A stretch of 64,000 nt of DNA. Origin: Certhia americana. Its lineage: Eukaryota; Chordata; Aves; Passeriformes; Certhiidae. A model generated the notes under the pieces. That model worked only from the letters and a program-made list of their open reading frames with translations. It was not told where the DNA came from and did no database searches. The stretch lies in NCBI GenBank assembly GCA_018697195.1, contig JAGMWU010000070.1:146226-210225 (forward strand), given 5' to 3'. The position numbers and the translations under genes are program-made. Shown here piece after piece: positions 12,022 through 26,500 of the stretch (positions are counted from its first letter, which is position 1; each line of letters starts with the position of its first letter).

Positions 12022-14538
12022 CTCATTAGGAGTAATGGAGTCATTTCTAAGTATGATCAGGTTTTGTGCACTCTGCCCACTTTGTCCTGTCAGATGCCTC
12101 TCAGTCACCACTGCAGAGGGACCAGTAGTTCCTGTTGGGCCACAGGTATTGTAAAACATGAAAGTGTCACTTCCTGATCCTGCAGTCAGGCAGGCCTTAT
12201 AGCAGTAGGTCTTAGTGAGGGACCCATTGCCCCTCACTTCAATGAAATGGGGCTGTACTTTTAAACCTTGGGGCAATCTAGCATCAATGTTGTTGTTGGC
12301 CTGCTTGTACAATTCAGCAGGGCTCCGTTCTCGGACCGTACAGCACCCTGCACAGCAGGAGCTCCCATACAGACTGTATCTGTAGCACTTGATAATAGAA
12401 AGCCCAATGATTGTGAAAAGGAAAACGAAGGAGATGGCGCTCAAAGCGATAATGAGATAAAGAGTGACCTCTGAGTAATTGCTTGGGCTTTTAAAGTGTC
12501 TTCTTCTATCAGGGATGATTTTGGAAACTCTGTCCACCACAGCAATGGTGATGGCTACTGATGAGGACATCGACGGCTCTCCATTGTCTCTCACCTCCAC
12601 CGTCAGGTTGAAAGTAGTTGTGCTGTCCTCCCCCAGCTTGCGAGTAGTCCTGATCTCCCCAGTATGGAGCTCTATCCTGAACAGACCCGGATCTGAGGTT
12701 TGCACCAGGTAGAAGAACAACCAGGCATTTTGTCCTGAGTCCCCATCAATGGCTATAATTTTGGTTACCAAATATCCAGCATATGCCGAGCGTGGGATCA
12801 TCTCCAGGGCTGCTGAAGTGTTGGTTGAGGTAGGATACAGAATCTGTGGAGCATGGTCATTCTCATCCACCACGTAGATGTAGACAGTGACAGTGGTGCT
12901 CAGTGGTGGGATCCCAGCATCCTGAGCCTGGACAATCACATGGAACTCCCTCAGTGTCTCATAGTCAAAGGACCTGACAGCATACATGTTGCCACTGTCG
13001 GATTTAATGGAGACAAAGGAAGCAACCGGTAGCCCTTCAATCTCTCCATCTAGCAGAGAATAGGACACATAGGCATTTTTGGCGACATCTGGGTCAGTGG
13101 CTTTAATAGTGCACAGGAAGGCTCCAAGGGGGTTGTTCTCAGGGATGTAAACTGAGTACACAGGCTCCTCGAAGCGTGGGGGATTGTCATTGATGTCGGA
13201 GATCTCCACATGGATCACCTTCTGGGAGGACAGAGGGGGGCTCCCAGAATCAGTAGCAGTAACTGTGATGTTGTAGGCTGCTGCTTTCTCGTGGTCCAGT
13301 TTGCCCTGGGTGACCAAGGTGTAGGAGTTCTTGAAGGAGTTGAGAGTGAAGGGGAGGCCGGGGGGAATGCGCAGGCTCACCTGCTTGTTCAGCCCTGAGT
13401 CCTGGTCAGTGACACTCATCAGGGCCACCACAGTGCCTGACCTTGCATCCTCTGGTACTGGGCTGTACAGGGAGGTTAGCTCCACTTCAGGAGCATTATC
13501 ATTGGCATCCACAATGTTGACCAGCACCTTGCAGTGCCCGGCCATAGAGACAGGGCCCTGATCGGTGGCTTGCACATAGATCTCATAGGAGGATGCCTCC
13601 TCATAGTCCAAAGTGCCATTAACCCGCACCTCCCCTGAACGTGGGTCCACGCTAAAGAGCCGTCTCACCTTCTGGGGGGTGTAGCTGCCGAAGGAGTAGA
13701 TCACATCCCCATTAGAGCCCTCATCTGGGTCTGAGGCATTGAGTTTGACCACTAGTGTGCCAGGCAGGGAGTTCTCCAGAAGGCTGACGGTGTAGGTGGA
13801 GCGGTCAAAGGCAGGTGGGTTGTCATTGGTATCCACAACTCGCACGGAGATCTGGGCTGTACCAGATTTGGGGGGATCCCCACCATCCACAGCAGTCAGC
13901 ACCAGCTGCTGCAGGGCACTCTGCTCCCGGTCCAGGGGCTGCTGCAGCACCAGTTCCAGGAGTTTGCTGCCACTCTGGAAGCCTTTAAGGTCCAGAGCAA
14001 AGTGGCGACTGGGGCTGAGCAGGTAGTTCTGCACGGAGTTGGTGCCCACATCAGGGTCCTGGGCACTCTCAATGTGGAAACGGGCCCCGGGCACGGCAGA
14101 CTCACTGATCTCCAGCCGGTAATCCTGGCGGGGGAACCGCGGCGCGTTGTCATTGATGTCCAGCACCTCGACCTCCACGTTGTGCACCTCAATGGGCTGC
14201 TCGATGACCAGCTCCAGGCTGAGGAAGCAGGAGGGGCTCAGCTCGCAGAGCGCCTCGCGGTCCATGCGCTCCCGCACCAGCAGCGCCCCGCGGCCCAGCT
14301 CCAACTCCAGGTACTGCCGGCCGCTGCCCGAGGTGATCCGCGCTCCCCTCGCCGCCAGCCGCCTCGGATCCACGCCCAGGTCGCTCGCCACGCTGCCCAC
14401 GAAGGCGCCGTGCGGCAGCTCCTCCCGTACCGAGTAGCGGAGCGGCCCGCCCGCCGCCCGCCCGGCGCACAGCCCCAGCAGCAGCAGCGGGCCCAGCACC
14501 GCCGCCCCGCCGCGGCTCCGCCGAGCGGCCGCCGCCAT
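12022..14538 (-). CDS. PCDHAC2: Protocadherin alpha C2 variable exon
   Basis: This exon encodes the ectodomain, membrane helix and proximal tail of a neuronal adhesion protein. It has 839 codons. A signal peptide spans ~1-30. Six cadherin repeats follow (~31-137, 138-245, 246-352, 353-456, 457-566, 567-675), with linker calcium motifs DINDNAP (127), DTNDNPP (236), DANDNAP (344), DINDNPP (448) and DENDHAP (558). The EC1 loop C98-x5-C104 is typical of clustered protocadherins. The membrane helix is ~692-716. The tail contains ERSPAELYKQANNNIDAR and TKTYCYKACLTAGSGSDTF, which are essentially those of mammalian alpha C2. The start was chosen for its strong context (GCCATGG) and the signal peptide directly after it. 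The exon ends at AATGAG|GTGAGG in phase 0. The frame stays open five more codons into the intron, and these are not coding. It is the variable exon nearest the constant exons, as in other vertebrates. Confidence 0.97.
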
Positions 14539-15160
14539 GGCCGGGGCGGGGGATGGCTACGGGAGCAGCCGGAGCCCGGAGCCGCCGAGCCCGGCCCCGG
14601 CCCGGCCTCACTCCCCGCCGCCGCCCGGCCGCCTCATGCAAGCGGCGAGCAGCAGCCGCCGGCCGCCTCCGGCCCCGCCGCCTCCCGCTCCATGCTCCCG
14701 GCTGCGCCAAGCGGCGGCTCCGACCTCTCTCCCTCCGGCGGCTCTCAGGAGGATGAGGAGGAGGAGGAAGGAGGAGGGACCGGCACTTGCCGGATCCGCT
14801 TTCTCCTGCTCCAGCTGCTGCGCGGGAGGAGGCGGGGGTGGCCGCTAAGCCGCGGCTGGCGCCGGTTCAGCACCTGGGCCGGGAACAGCGGCACGGCGGG
14901 CACCGCCCCCGCGCCCCGCCCGGCCCCGCGCCCACGTGTTGCGGGCCCGCCGAGCTCCGGGCCCCGCGGCGCCGGTGGCCGCCCAGCCTGCAGGGGCGCG
15001 GCTCCCGTGCCGTCCCCGCCGCTCCTCGTCTCCGCCCTGGCTTCGCTGCTGAAGCTCTGGGGGCGCGGGGAGCTGACAGCTGCATTCGCTTGTGGACCTG
15101 CTGCCGCGGCGCTGAAGTACGTCCGCTTGAGAGGGTTAAATCAGCGCAGAGCGCCGAAGA
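14539..15160 (-). promoter_or_regulatory. CpG-island promoter and 5' UTR region of PCDHAC2
   Basis: Very GC- and CpG-rich sequence lies immediately upstream of the PCDHAC2 start and continues into the 5' third of the exon. CpG density falls to intron level by about 15.2-15.4 kb. Clustered protocadherin variable exons each have their own promoter, so this is the expected place. No TATA box is obvious. I did not find a convincing CGCT-type conserved element, and mammalian alpha C2 is described as lacking it. A GA-rich simple tract on the plus strand (14,748-14,778) is embedded. The transcription start cannot be placed by eye. Confidence 0.7.
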
Positions 15161-18100
15161 AAACGGGCTTCCAGCCAGGTCTGGTGCCGTTTGTGTGTTG
15201 CTGCAGTGGGTTTGACGACCTCCTTCTTGGAGACCTGCCCCTCTGCTCCCTCGGAGATTCCTCCTCGCTGCAGCACCATCCCCTTGCCCAACCTCTCCGG
15301 GCACCCCTGCGCCGCTCCCTCCCACCTCCGCTCGGCTGAGAGAATTCTGCAAGTCACACCCAGGAATTACGAGCATTTTAGGTGAGCCTCAGTTTCTCAT
15401 CCAATGCAATACAGAGGCTCAAGGTGATCAGGTGCAGCTGCAGTGAAGGTGGAACACGATCTGTTTTCCAGTTACGGTTTTTTCCTCCTCTCCCCTTGTG
15501 ACAGAGGACTGACAAAAAACAGTCACGAAATTGAACAAACTCAGCAGTGGGGGTGGAGATGCTGCACCTGCAGCGAGTTTTACCCCAATGTCAAAAGTCC
15601 CAGCAAAGACAAGAAACTTCTATTCATACACCACCTATCTCTCACTAAGGCGAGAGATTTAATGAGACAAACCACGGGCTAGCTATGCAGCTATGTTGCA
15701 CCTACTACCCAATGCAGAAACTCTCTCTACAAGTGTTTCTTTCCTTGTCGGTTTTTTCCTCCCCGTTTCTTTCCCCATAAAATCTTTTGGAACATCCAAA
15801 AAATCCTCTCTAGATTGGGCTGGTCTATCAAGGGGAGGGTTGACCCCAGCATTCAGTTAAACCTCTCTCATTGTCCTTTGGTGGCCTGGGCACCCCTCAC
15901 CATGAGAACACTGTACATTTCTAAAGTTTTTTTCTCTAATATATCTGATGCACAAACCCTGGAGCACAACTTCCCTCACTCTGACTCAGCACGACTGAGC
16001 TGCTACCAATCTATCAGCTTTTACCTGTGGCCTCTTCTACCAGAAGAGACAACATTGCCCCATTTTGACTGATGGTTCCTTTATTCTCAGCCCATTTTTG
16101 TGGCCCAAATATTTGCCCTCATATTTATTCTGATGTGCCCAGTATCTGCAATTACTGCTGTCAAACCAGCCAACCCTGTTTATATTTTTAAGTAGGATAA
16201 ATGTAGGTCTGTGCAGACCAACAAGAGCAGCTAGAGACGCCAAGTGCCTAGAACACCTGGAAAACTGCCCATTTCAACCAGTTGCCAGGAGCCAAACACT
16301 TAGAAAAAAATTAACTTCAATTTTTTTGGCGAGGCACCTACCTTCAAGATCACAATATTCACAGATTCAAACAAAGTGCCTTGACAGCCTCACAAAAGAA
16401 AGAAAAAAAAAAGTGCCAATCCACAAAACCCCCACCAACCAAAACAGAAGAACCCCCCACCCATCAAAGAACCCAGTACTGTGCTGAATGCAATAAAAAT
16501 AAAAGTTACAGCAGCACTACCATACACAGACTATACAGCCATGTGTCAAACCAACTTGCAGCCACCATGCAAGACAGAAACCTGAAGAGAGACACTCTCA
16601 GTTTTCCAAAAATCCCACAGTGATTTCACCAGGCAGACCACAGATCATCCCTGCCCCACACCTCCAGGTGTACACCCTCGGAGCTCTCTAACAAACACAC
16701 AAATCAACAATAAAAGGCCAAAATCCAACACTGACAACATCTAAGGCCCTGCCTTAAAGAATTTTCTTCATGTTAATGAAGACTCTCCAGGAAATGGCCA
16801 AGTCCCTGGCTAGGAGGAGGTGGTAGGAAGATAAATCTCATCTCTGCAGGCAACAGCTTTCTAGCCACAAGCTGCTTTTACTCTGTGTGGATGAAACACA
16901 TCAATCACACATCCAGGGGGGGTTAATTCCAGCAAGGAATCCCTCACACTGATTCTGGGCTGCAGTGAGTTACCTGTGCTGGATATTCAGCCTCTGCTCT
17001 GTTGTATTTCTCCAAGGAAGGGCTGATGAATCCTTAAATCCTGGCCCACCTCACTATTTACACATTACCCTGGTTCATCTTCCCTCACACCCTGTGTCTC
17101 TGTGGACAGCTAAGACTGTGCACAGCCAAAGTTTTGCAAAATACCACAGAACATAAATAACACACATTATTAGAACATAAATAATACCCATTATTTATGA
17201 CTGGTATGATGGAAATGAACAGAGATAATATTCCATAATATTTTCATTCCCATCAAACATGTCTCTCGACCTCAAATTCTTAGAAAATTGTTCTCCTACT
17301 TTCCAAATTGTAAGATCTAGGATTGCCTGGCGTCTCGCCCTTTTTATAAGTTTTATAGCACCAATAAAATATTACTCTGATAATCCTTGTATAAATTGAT
17401 ACTATAGCTTGGCTTATTTACAGTAGCACTGCACAAATGTCACAGTCTTTCTCAAAAAGCTTGCTTTAGGAAGTTAATGCTGACTACAGAGTAGGTAAGT
17501 GATACACCAAAATGTGTTCTGCTGTGATTAAATGTTCCCCAGGTCCTTTTAAATCCATATAAAAATCATCAATGGTCATAATAATTTTAGTTATTTCTAT
17601 CAGCTTCAGTGTTAATGCTGAGTCAGTCCTGCAGGCTGTGATTTTAATTCTGGAAAAACTTCAATTGAGAAAACACTTCAGGATCTGGCCTGTAGTAATA
17701 TTGATTTTTCTAGTAATAGACAAAATTTGAAACACAGAAAAATGTAATTTCAGTTTCAACTGAATCAAAGCTTAAGGGCTTCCTAATTTTATTTTTGTCC
17801 AGAGTTTTGCTTTTCAGTAATTTCTTGAAATTTCATCTAAGCCTTAAAATTTTGAAACACTTCAAATCTCACAAAAGAAAAATGTACCCACTGAGTTGAG
17901 GACAATGCACACGAGCAAGAGAATCAGAATTCATCCCTGCAGCAAAGCCAGCTTACCCCTGGAGTGATTGGACAGTGCTTGGGTGCAGTGTCTATATGCA
18001 CAGGCCTCTGCTATTTGCTGACATACAACAACTGCACTGCTTTAATTAGCTTGGCTAAATTAAATAGCACAAGTACAAACATACAGGTGGAGCAAAGAAT

Positions 18101-21100
18101 ACTGATTTTATCAAGTCCTGCCCAAGAAAATCAAGTATATCTCAAGACAGTTATACATGGGTATGTCTATACCCCAGCAGCCATCGTAATTTAAGTATTT
18201 TAGTATGGAAAATCCTCACATTTCTCTGCACGTCTTCCTTGAAACTCTTCTACATATAGATATGCCTGAATTAGCAGCAGCCTGATGCAGTGCCACAAAA
18301 ACATGTCTGTGCAGATTTTTCTCTTGGTAATGATACAATTAGCTACAGATACACTTCTGTAGGCATTTAGGCCCTTGAAAAGTTCATCCATTTCAAATCA
18401 CACTTATACATGGAATTTTTTTCTTTCTCTAAAGTCGTAGCAAGGATCTCATAACTTGCTTGGACAGCAATAACTTCGTGTTCAATCTGCTTCATTGCAG
18501 AACACAAGGCGAAGTCCCTGCTCTGGCTATTTCTGAGTCTCACACATCAAAAGGAGAAAGACAAGACTTTCTTTCTGGACTAGAAACCAGAAAGGTGTGA
18601 ATATACAACGTGCAAATTGAAGAACTCCAAGGTGTTTTGACATCTGAAAGGACATTTCACTTCTTTGTAAATAATTTCAGTAACTCATATCCCTTAAATT
18701 TTCAATTCAATGACCCAATGCCCTTTCTGAACTGGTGGGAAGACACCAGCTCCAAGCACTGGACCCCAAATTTCTGCATGTTTTTCTGTCCAGATTACTT
18801 CACAGCACACAGATTTTCAGTAGCAATGAGATTGCTTGAGTACTGTATAAAAACAGACATGGCTTCAGCTTACTGATACACTGCACACAACTATGTGCAA
18901 AAAATATGGAGACAAGTCCACAAAACCCCTAGTTAGACATTAACAAACAGGTAATTGGTGTCATTCTCCAGAAAAAAAAAAAAAAAGATTTCCTCTATGT
19001 GCCTGCTTGTATTTGGTGCCTGCAATTTGTCTGCCTTACTTAGAATTAAATCAAGTCCAGAGAAAGGAACATCCATCAGTCATAGGCCAGATTACATCAA
19101 CCAAAGTGGAAAACATTGCCAATAAATTGTAAGGGAATGATGAATGTGTGCAGTTTCTTATACACAGGTTTTTTTTCCTGGGAGCACAATTTTCTAGTCC
19201 ATGAAGAATGAAAATCTATAGAAAAAAATCATTTTGGTATTTTAAGGGGGCACTCACAACACTTCTTCAGTTCAACCCCACCTTTCATTTCATGTTCTTA
19301 AGATTCCTGCAATCTTCTGCCACCCTGCTTGCTTCAGTGAGGGCCCCCTCCACTGCTCTCTGGAGGAGGCTGTACTGGGGCTTTTCTGGCTTTTTACTGG
19401 TTTTTCTCAAGGACTACCTAAGCATGAAGATACTGCCTGGGAATATGGCAACATACAGGGCTGCATCCTGTTTGGAATTTCTTGGGGATGTGGGATTCCC
19501 ACTTTTCCTAAAATTGCTGCAGAACGCCTCCCTGAGGGAATGTGAATTACTTATTTCTAATTTCTTATTTCTACACCAAATTTCTTCACTCTGATGTCCC
19601 AGTCATCTTCCACACTTGAATTACTTGTTGACAAGTCATCTTTTCATTTGGAACCTGCCTCTGCCATGTTTGGAATAGAGAAATCCTGTGCCAAATTGCT
19701 CAGCTGGATTGGCTCTGTTCTTTTGTGTCTTTCCTTAAATCTATTTTCCCATTGGTAGGAATCTAACTGGTGTGAATTTCTTTTTGTATCACAAGCATCT
19801 GAAGCCAGGCTATTTAAAACATTGCTGTTATGGGAACCAAGGCTGCTAAACAGCCAGAAAAAATCCTGTTTGTATTTAGGTCACAATTTCTTTGCAATAA
19901 TGTAACTTGCTTGTTCTAGAAAATGTCATGGAAAGAAATTTGGGTTGGGGTATGGAGAGGGGTTGGTGTTAAAAAATTTCAATTGAGATAAACCACAAAG
20001 ATACAGAGAAAAAAATTCCTTTTCTTCTCCTGATTGCCTGAGTACATTCAATCATTTCTCACTTCTAGTGTGAATTTTAAGGATGGAAATGTCTGACTCA
20101 TTCTGTTTGTCTTCTGCTATATTTTTCTGATGACTTAAAAACGCTTTCGTAATTTATTGTGCATTATGTCACACACTGTGCCATTCTAAATGGAAGGACA
20201 GTAACAACGTGGACACCAACAAAATAACTCTCACCTTTCTAAAGTCACCACCAAGACTGTAAGTGTCACTTCTACTGCCAAATATTTTCTTGAAGGTTTT
20301 GGTTGGTGCATTTTCCTTTGTCACCACTGTCTCTCTCTGGAGACAGTCTTTGTCTCCATGGACAGACTTGTCCATGCAGGCTGTGGTTCCCCAGCTCAAG
20401 CAATCCCCACATAATTTCACCTCTGTGAACTGGTCCTGAGACACTCTGGAGTCAAACAAGTTTTTTCCAGGTGATAATCATTTAATTTCTCAGCTCTGGC
20501 TACTGCTTTGCTCCATACTTATATTCACATGTGTTGCACCCCCCTCTTTGGAGTCAGAGAACCGGGATAAGGTCACGAGGTAGCTCTGACCCTGCTGAAA
20601 CTGTCTCTGGCTGTTTAATTGAATATGTACATATGAATTCATACAGGAGTAAGCATTTGCCTGGAAACTGAAGACTCCATTTAGTTTTCTGCTTTAAGGA
20701 GCATTTCTGTGCTCAATTCCCTAAGAAATGCTTTCATCATAAGCCACAGGATGTCCCCTCACTTTCTCCCTTGGTGTTAATTTCCCATATTTCTCTCCCC
20801 TCCATGTCCTAGGAGCTTTGCATTTGTCCTTGTGGCTATACAAGAAATACACTGTGTTCCAAAATGATGCTGATAAGGTATGCTGAGGTCTCCTTTTCCC
20901 CTCGTTTTTGTCTACACAATTCAGATAAACTAGGAAGCTAAGCACCAAATAGTGGCACAGAACCAATGGAAATGGAGACTTAGGTGTAAAAATAGAGGGC
21001 AAGAATCAAAAGTACAGGCAAGGAGTAATATGAGGAACAGTCACCTTCTTCACTGCTGAGAAAGACCAAAGGCATTTTCTTCAGAGCCTGTCAGTGCCTC

Positions 21101-22229
21101 TCTTTAACAGGGAAAAGAGATCAGGTTTGTATTATTAAAGACTGTACAAGTACCAAAGTACTGTGGATTCCCTCTTTTGAAAACACATGCTGAGTTACAT
21201 CTATTAGCTCTGTTTATGCTCCCTGCTTCCTCCTAAAGTGTCTCTTAGAAGTTAACAACCTAAACCTGAATCTGCCTGGTTTGGATCTAACAAGGCAGTG
21301 GCATTTTGGTAGGTTTGAGACCACACTCTTAATGATGACCTGAGTTTGCCTTTGAGTCTGTTGGAAGTATTGACTGGCAATGCCCTAACAGTAACCTGCA
21401 CACCTTGTGCTGGATCAGATTTTGCTTTTTGGGAGGTTGGAGTTTTCCCCTCCTTCATTTGCACTTTTCTCTCTTGCTCTCCTGCTCACTAATGACTTTT
21501 CCAGGTTTGTTGCGTTTCCTGGTAACATCTCTATGAATTCTCTTAGTTCATGAAAGTACATCAAGCAACACAATGATAAATTTAAGTCATTAAAGCATAT
21601 CTTAAGTTTGGATTTCAATGCCTAATTTATTGAGAACTGTGTTTGGGCAATCATATTCGGTTCAAAGCCACAAAACAACAATGTGAAAATCTCCTTTCCT
21701 CAGCATCTGCCCTGCTAAGGTACTAACAGGATTACCCCTCGTACTGAACAGTTAACTTATGCTTTTGTTATTCACAGATACTTTCACTGCAACTTCTTTT
21801 TACAAGCCTGCCTAATCCATCCTTAACACTTCTAAAATGTTGCAGACCTTTCACTGAAAGAGAGAGAGAGCCCAGCCCAGACTCCCCAGTCTCACACCTG
21901 CTGTCACTCTGCCTCCTGGTATTTTCAAACCAGCAGCTGAAGCAGGCATTAACCTATTAACCTATAACTGGAGTATCAGGTGCATTCTCACCCCAAAGCA
22001 CACCTAGGTGCAACTTCAGTCCCGTAGGACAATTTAAATGGGACTTCAGTGTTTTGTATTTATTCCCTAGGCAGGAATACCTCCCAATACACATTCACTG
22101 CAGGCACTCCTGCAGCCCAAGACAAAAGTAGAAAGCTCAGATGCACAACTGGAAGATGGACGGATCATCCAATCAAAGCTGTGTTCATGTTGCTCAATTT
22201 TTTTTCTGGTCCTTTCTTTCTCTGTGACA
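15161..22229. other. Intron/intervariable spacer upstream of PCDHAC2
   Basis: A 7 kb AT-rich spacer that is intronic for transcripts starting at PCDHAC1 or further upstream. No coding exon or RNA gene was recognised. There are short A-rich runs, for example at 18,973-18,987. Otherwise I see nothing that I can name. Confidence 0.6.
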
Positions 22230-22445
22230 TTTAGAATATAGTTTGAGTTGGAAGAGGCCTTAAAGCTCATCCCATTCCTGCCCTTGTCACAGGCAGGGAC
22301 GCTTTCCACTGTCCCAGACTGCTCCAAGCCCGATCCAGCCTGGCCTTGGACACTGCCATGGATCCAGGGGCAGCCACAGCTGCTCTGGGAAATCTGTGCC
22401 AGGGCCTGCCCACCCTCAGAGGGAAGAATTTCTTCCTATTCCCTC
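22230..22445 (-). mobile_element. Truncated CR1 LINE 3' fragment
   Basis: The plus strand reads as the reverse complement of a CR1 3' end: 'gagttggaagaggcctta', 'aagctcatcc', then 'gatccagcctggccttgga', 'cagccacagctgctctggg' and 'tgtgccagggcctgcccacc'. These are characteristic avian CR1 phrases. It is 5'-truncated as usual for this family and carries no coding capacity. Confidence 0.8.
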
Positions 22446-23213
22446 CACACCTCTACTCCACAGCTGTATGGGAGGTTAACTCTGAGCTACAAGGGTCTGT
22501 TTCAAAGCACCAGGATATTCTTACACAGCACCAAGCTCAACTTGCTCCTGAAGTTAAATATGTAAAGCAGCAGAGAAGAGATGGACAGATTTCCTCAATC
22601 TGAAATCAGACCCTAAAGGTTCTTCTACTGACTAGTACAGAGCTGCCCTAAATTTCTCAAATTAATAGAACAAGTTCTACTTAATCAGACTTAAAACTGC
22701 AGCAATGACTTTCCATTCCAAGGTTATATTTTAGAATTAACTGCTTGATTGCTCTTTTCTTGATGTGGGACAGTCAATGTCAGCTTTGTCAGGAAATTAA
22801 ATCATTACAGCTATGCTTTTAAAACACAGAAGTGAAGCAAATCATGACCTCTCCCTCTGGCTGCTGCAGTCAGACAGAAGTCCCAAGTTTTCTGCGGCCA
22901 GAGGCTCAGCCATCACCAAGCCAGGGAAGGCAGAGCTGTTGATGTATCATGAACATTCTCTGCTGAAGAATCAATGAGCAACCAAAGGAACACTGAAGGT
23001 GGTGCTCAGGGCTTCCAGAGTTCAGCAGCACAAACACAGGTTGGGCACGGGGTGTTTCCAGCACACCTGCCATGACAGACAAACCAGGTGTGGTGTGGAG
23101 TGAACCACTGCATGTTTGCTTCCAGCCTTTCATGGTGGGCTCAGGATCAGTCATTGTTTAGATTTGTAACTCTCTGTGTGGTGGGAAGGAAGAAACTTGA
23201 CCCCAAGGACAAA

Positions 23214-23522
23214 GAGAATCACGGAATATCCTGAGCTGACCCACAAGGATCATTGAAGTTCAATTCCTGGCCCTGCACAGGACACCCCAACAATCCCACC
23301 TGTGCCTGAGAGCATTGTCCAAACACTCCTGGAATTCTGGTGGGTTTGCTGCCTCAGCCACTGCCCTGGGAGCCTATTCCAGTGCCCAACCACTCCTGGA
23401 TGAAGAAAATTTTCCAAACCCTGCTCTCCTGTCCCTGGTCACCAGAGAGTAGGGATCAGTGCCTGCCCTCCATGAGGAAATTGTAGACTGCTGTGAGGTC
23501 TGCCCTCAGTCTCCTCTTCCCT
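23214..23522 (-). mobile_element. Truncated CR1 LINE 3' fragment
   Basis: The plus strand carries the reverse complement of a CR1 3' region: 'gaatcacggaatatcctga', 'acccacaaggatcattg', 'cctggccctgcacagga', 'cctgagagcattgtcca', 'tattccagtgcccaaccac', 'ggtcaccagagagtaggg' and 'agtctcctcttcc'. It differs from the copies at 22.2 and 29.5 kb, so it belongs to another CR1 subfamily. It is 5'-truncated and non-coding. Confidence 0.82.
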
Positions 23523-26500
23523 TTTTTTCTCCTCTTGGGAAAAATCTCCATCACAGAATCCAACACAGCTTTTAGCACAAATGGGAAAGGCTTTGCTGAG
23601 CAACATGGGCAAACACCCAAGAACTCTCTACTCTTAACCCCCTTGCAGCTGCATTTTCAGCTGCAGGTCTTCTCCTGCAGTTCTGATACACGTCCCACGT
23701 CTCCTGCAGCCAGACAGAAAATTAAATCCCTTCAACCACTGTAAAGAGCAGCTGAGAGCCATAAAGGAGGCAGGAGGGGATTAGAGCACAGACTCCATAA
23801 AACACACTGAATATGTGAGGATTTTTTAATAAGACCACTATTCTGCTCCACAGCTTTCTGTATTTCATGTGTCTGCATGGGAATGGCTGAGCAAGGAAAG
23901 TAGGGCAGGAGAATATTTCATTTTGTTTGCTAATTCTCAGCAGGCATTTCTGAGCTTAGAAGATTTTTACTTCAAATCCTATTACAAAAAAATCCTTCTG
24001 CCCAAACAGTGCTGTTCTGGGACTATTTATAACTTAAAGCCACATCTATGATGGGCAAAATGTTAATAGTGCAGATTCTGCTGATATTATCTGACCTCAG
24101 GACACATCCCATTGATTTCCTTACTCAGCAGAACCAGGAGTAGCATTTGACCCTGACTTACACTCTCTGCTAAATGATTTTGGTTTATATTTGTGTTTCT
24201 CTGCAGGGTGCTGGCACACAGTGAGATTCCACACCCTCCTTGCTCCCAACTCCCTCCTAAATAGACACACCAAAGCTTGGGTTTTTTTGGTTTTTTTCCT
24301 GTTGATTTGGAATCTATATTCCAACCATTTTATGCCCTTTACTGTACTTTACAATCTCATTCATATTTAATAAGGTTCTCAGAACAGCACAGAGGATTGG
24401 ATTCCAACTATGCACTTCCAAGTAGTACCTGAAAATAATCTGATAATAATTGTATGCCGAAAAGAAAAAAAAAAACAAAAAAAGCCCCAACAACAATTAA
24501 CTTCCTAATTTCTCATTAATACTTTATCAATAGTTTTTTTACCTCTAGCTAATCTGAGTTTTTCCTGTCTGTAATCCATAGCATTTGACTTGCACCCATT
24601 TACTTTCTTTCCTTTTGCATGCAGAGATTTGCAAAAGTATTTACTTAGGTTTAGTATAAAGGCAGTTTGACTCTAAGTGTGTGCAAATGTTCAAGCACAC
24701 AAAGAAAATACAAAACAAGGAACAACTGGAAAACAATGCATTACTTCCTCCAGAGGACCTTATATGAGGTTTTAATCCAAATGCATGAAGAGGAAGAAAA
24801 TTGCCTAAAATAAGGTGTCAAGAAGATGAGGAAGAGAACTGGAGCCTTAAGATGCACAGTGGGGAATACAAGAGAACTGTGATATTCAGGAATTTTACTT
24901 AAGACTATAAAAAGTGAAATGAAACAATGATGCAAAAGACCCCAGAGAGCACCCATTGCTAATGGGCATCACTGACAAATCCCAGATCAGTCTCTTATCA
25001 AACTGAATGAGGCTGAGAGGCATGGCCAATGTCCCTTGTCCCAAAGCATTGCACACAAGTGATCCTGGTCACCAGCGACCATCAGGCACTGATGTTTGGG
25101 ACTATGTGGGTGTGAGTGTGCAAAATCTAGCAAGAAAATGAGAGCAGGAAACTTCAGGGCTTCGTAGAATAAAATCACTTTTCCCTGACACAAGATATTA
25201 CACTCACTTCCGTAATCCTGATTTTCTACATAATAATTCCAGATTCTCCTCTGTGGGACTCAACTTGCACAGAGCCTGAGAGGGGTAAGAGTTCAGTCTG
25301 AAGGGATGAGACTGATGCCAGAAGATGCTGTAAGCAGCCAGGTTAAAACAAAAACACACCCAACACTGTGTGGAGGGAGAGGAGAAAAAGCAATAATGGT
25401 TTTTAGAACCCAGACAGCTTTTAGGAAAGGGATGAGGCACAGCTGTGTGAGGTCTCTGCTCCAAGTCCACTTCCCTGCATCGTTCCTCCCCATTTCTCAG
25501 TCTCTAGCACTCACTGCTGCTATTGCTGCTGGAGAACAGGACTAGCTCCTGTTCAGGCTGTTCCAGGGGCTGCAGGAGCAAAGTAGGAGGGAGATGAGAT
25601 GGGAGCAGTCAGCACCATCTCTCAGTTCATTCCCTGGATGGGTACAGCAGCAGAGAATGAGGCAGCAGTGAAGAGATTTTAGGAAATACAAGAACTGTAA
25701 TATCAAACACCGTATTAAAAAAGGATGTGGCTTCATGGTATGAAAAATATCCTGTGTTCTACAGGCTGACAGGCACACCTCTGGGTGAAACAGTGGCCAA
25801 GGTATGAAGATGATGGTGGAAAGCCACAGATCACAGCTGTCCAGTTCAGGACCTGCAGCCCAGCTCCAACACTGCTATGATGGCTCTGTCAGATTCATCA
25901 GAGCAACAAGTTCACCTCTGATTTATGGCACCTGAGAGGTCTTGGAAAGGGAAGCAAAGAAAAAGGGAGATGCAACATATGAGGTGGGGCAGGTTATGAT
26001 CAGAAGCTCAGAGGCAAGCCTGAGCAGCAGTGGCACTCATGCAGTAACAGGAAAAGTACCCTGGAGCTAAGCTGGCGTTTTAGAAATCAGAACAAGACAA
26101 AGGCGAGATGGAGGCAGAGGATCACACTCCATAAAGGCAGGAAGTCAGGGGAGCTGGGTTCTGTTCACTGTCACATCAGGGATTTCAGGATTTTTGGCAG
26201 CTATCTTCACTTGTTCCTTAGCTGTCAGCAATATATGGGCTCAAATGGCCCCAGCAAGGTTTAAAGCACTACTGCAAAGGGTACTCAAGCAATAAGGTAC
26301 ATATGCACATCTATAATTTATTATTTGCACTAGGTGCTGAAGGGAGATAAGTGTTTGGGGATTTGTAAGTAAACATTAAGCATATCTGGTTTCAAACTAC
26401 CCTTTAGAATTCTTAAAACCTCAGTGACACAAAATATTTATGGTTTGAATTTAGTAAGATTTCAATATTTGTTTCCTTAAGCGCGAGAGTTCTTACTGAA

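Noticed and set aside
14002..15339. 445-codon plus-strand open frame antisense to the PCDHAC2 start and promoter
   Set aside because: It lies opposite a GC-rich coding exon and CpG island, where stop codons are rare in all frames. Its translation is proline-, arginine- and alanine-rich low complexity with no domain.
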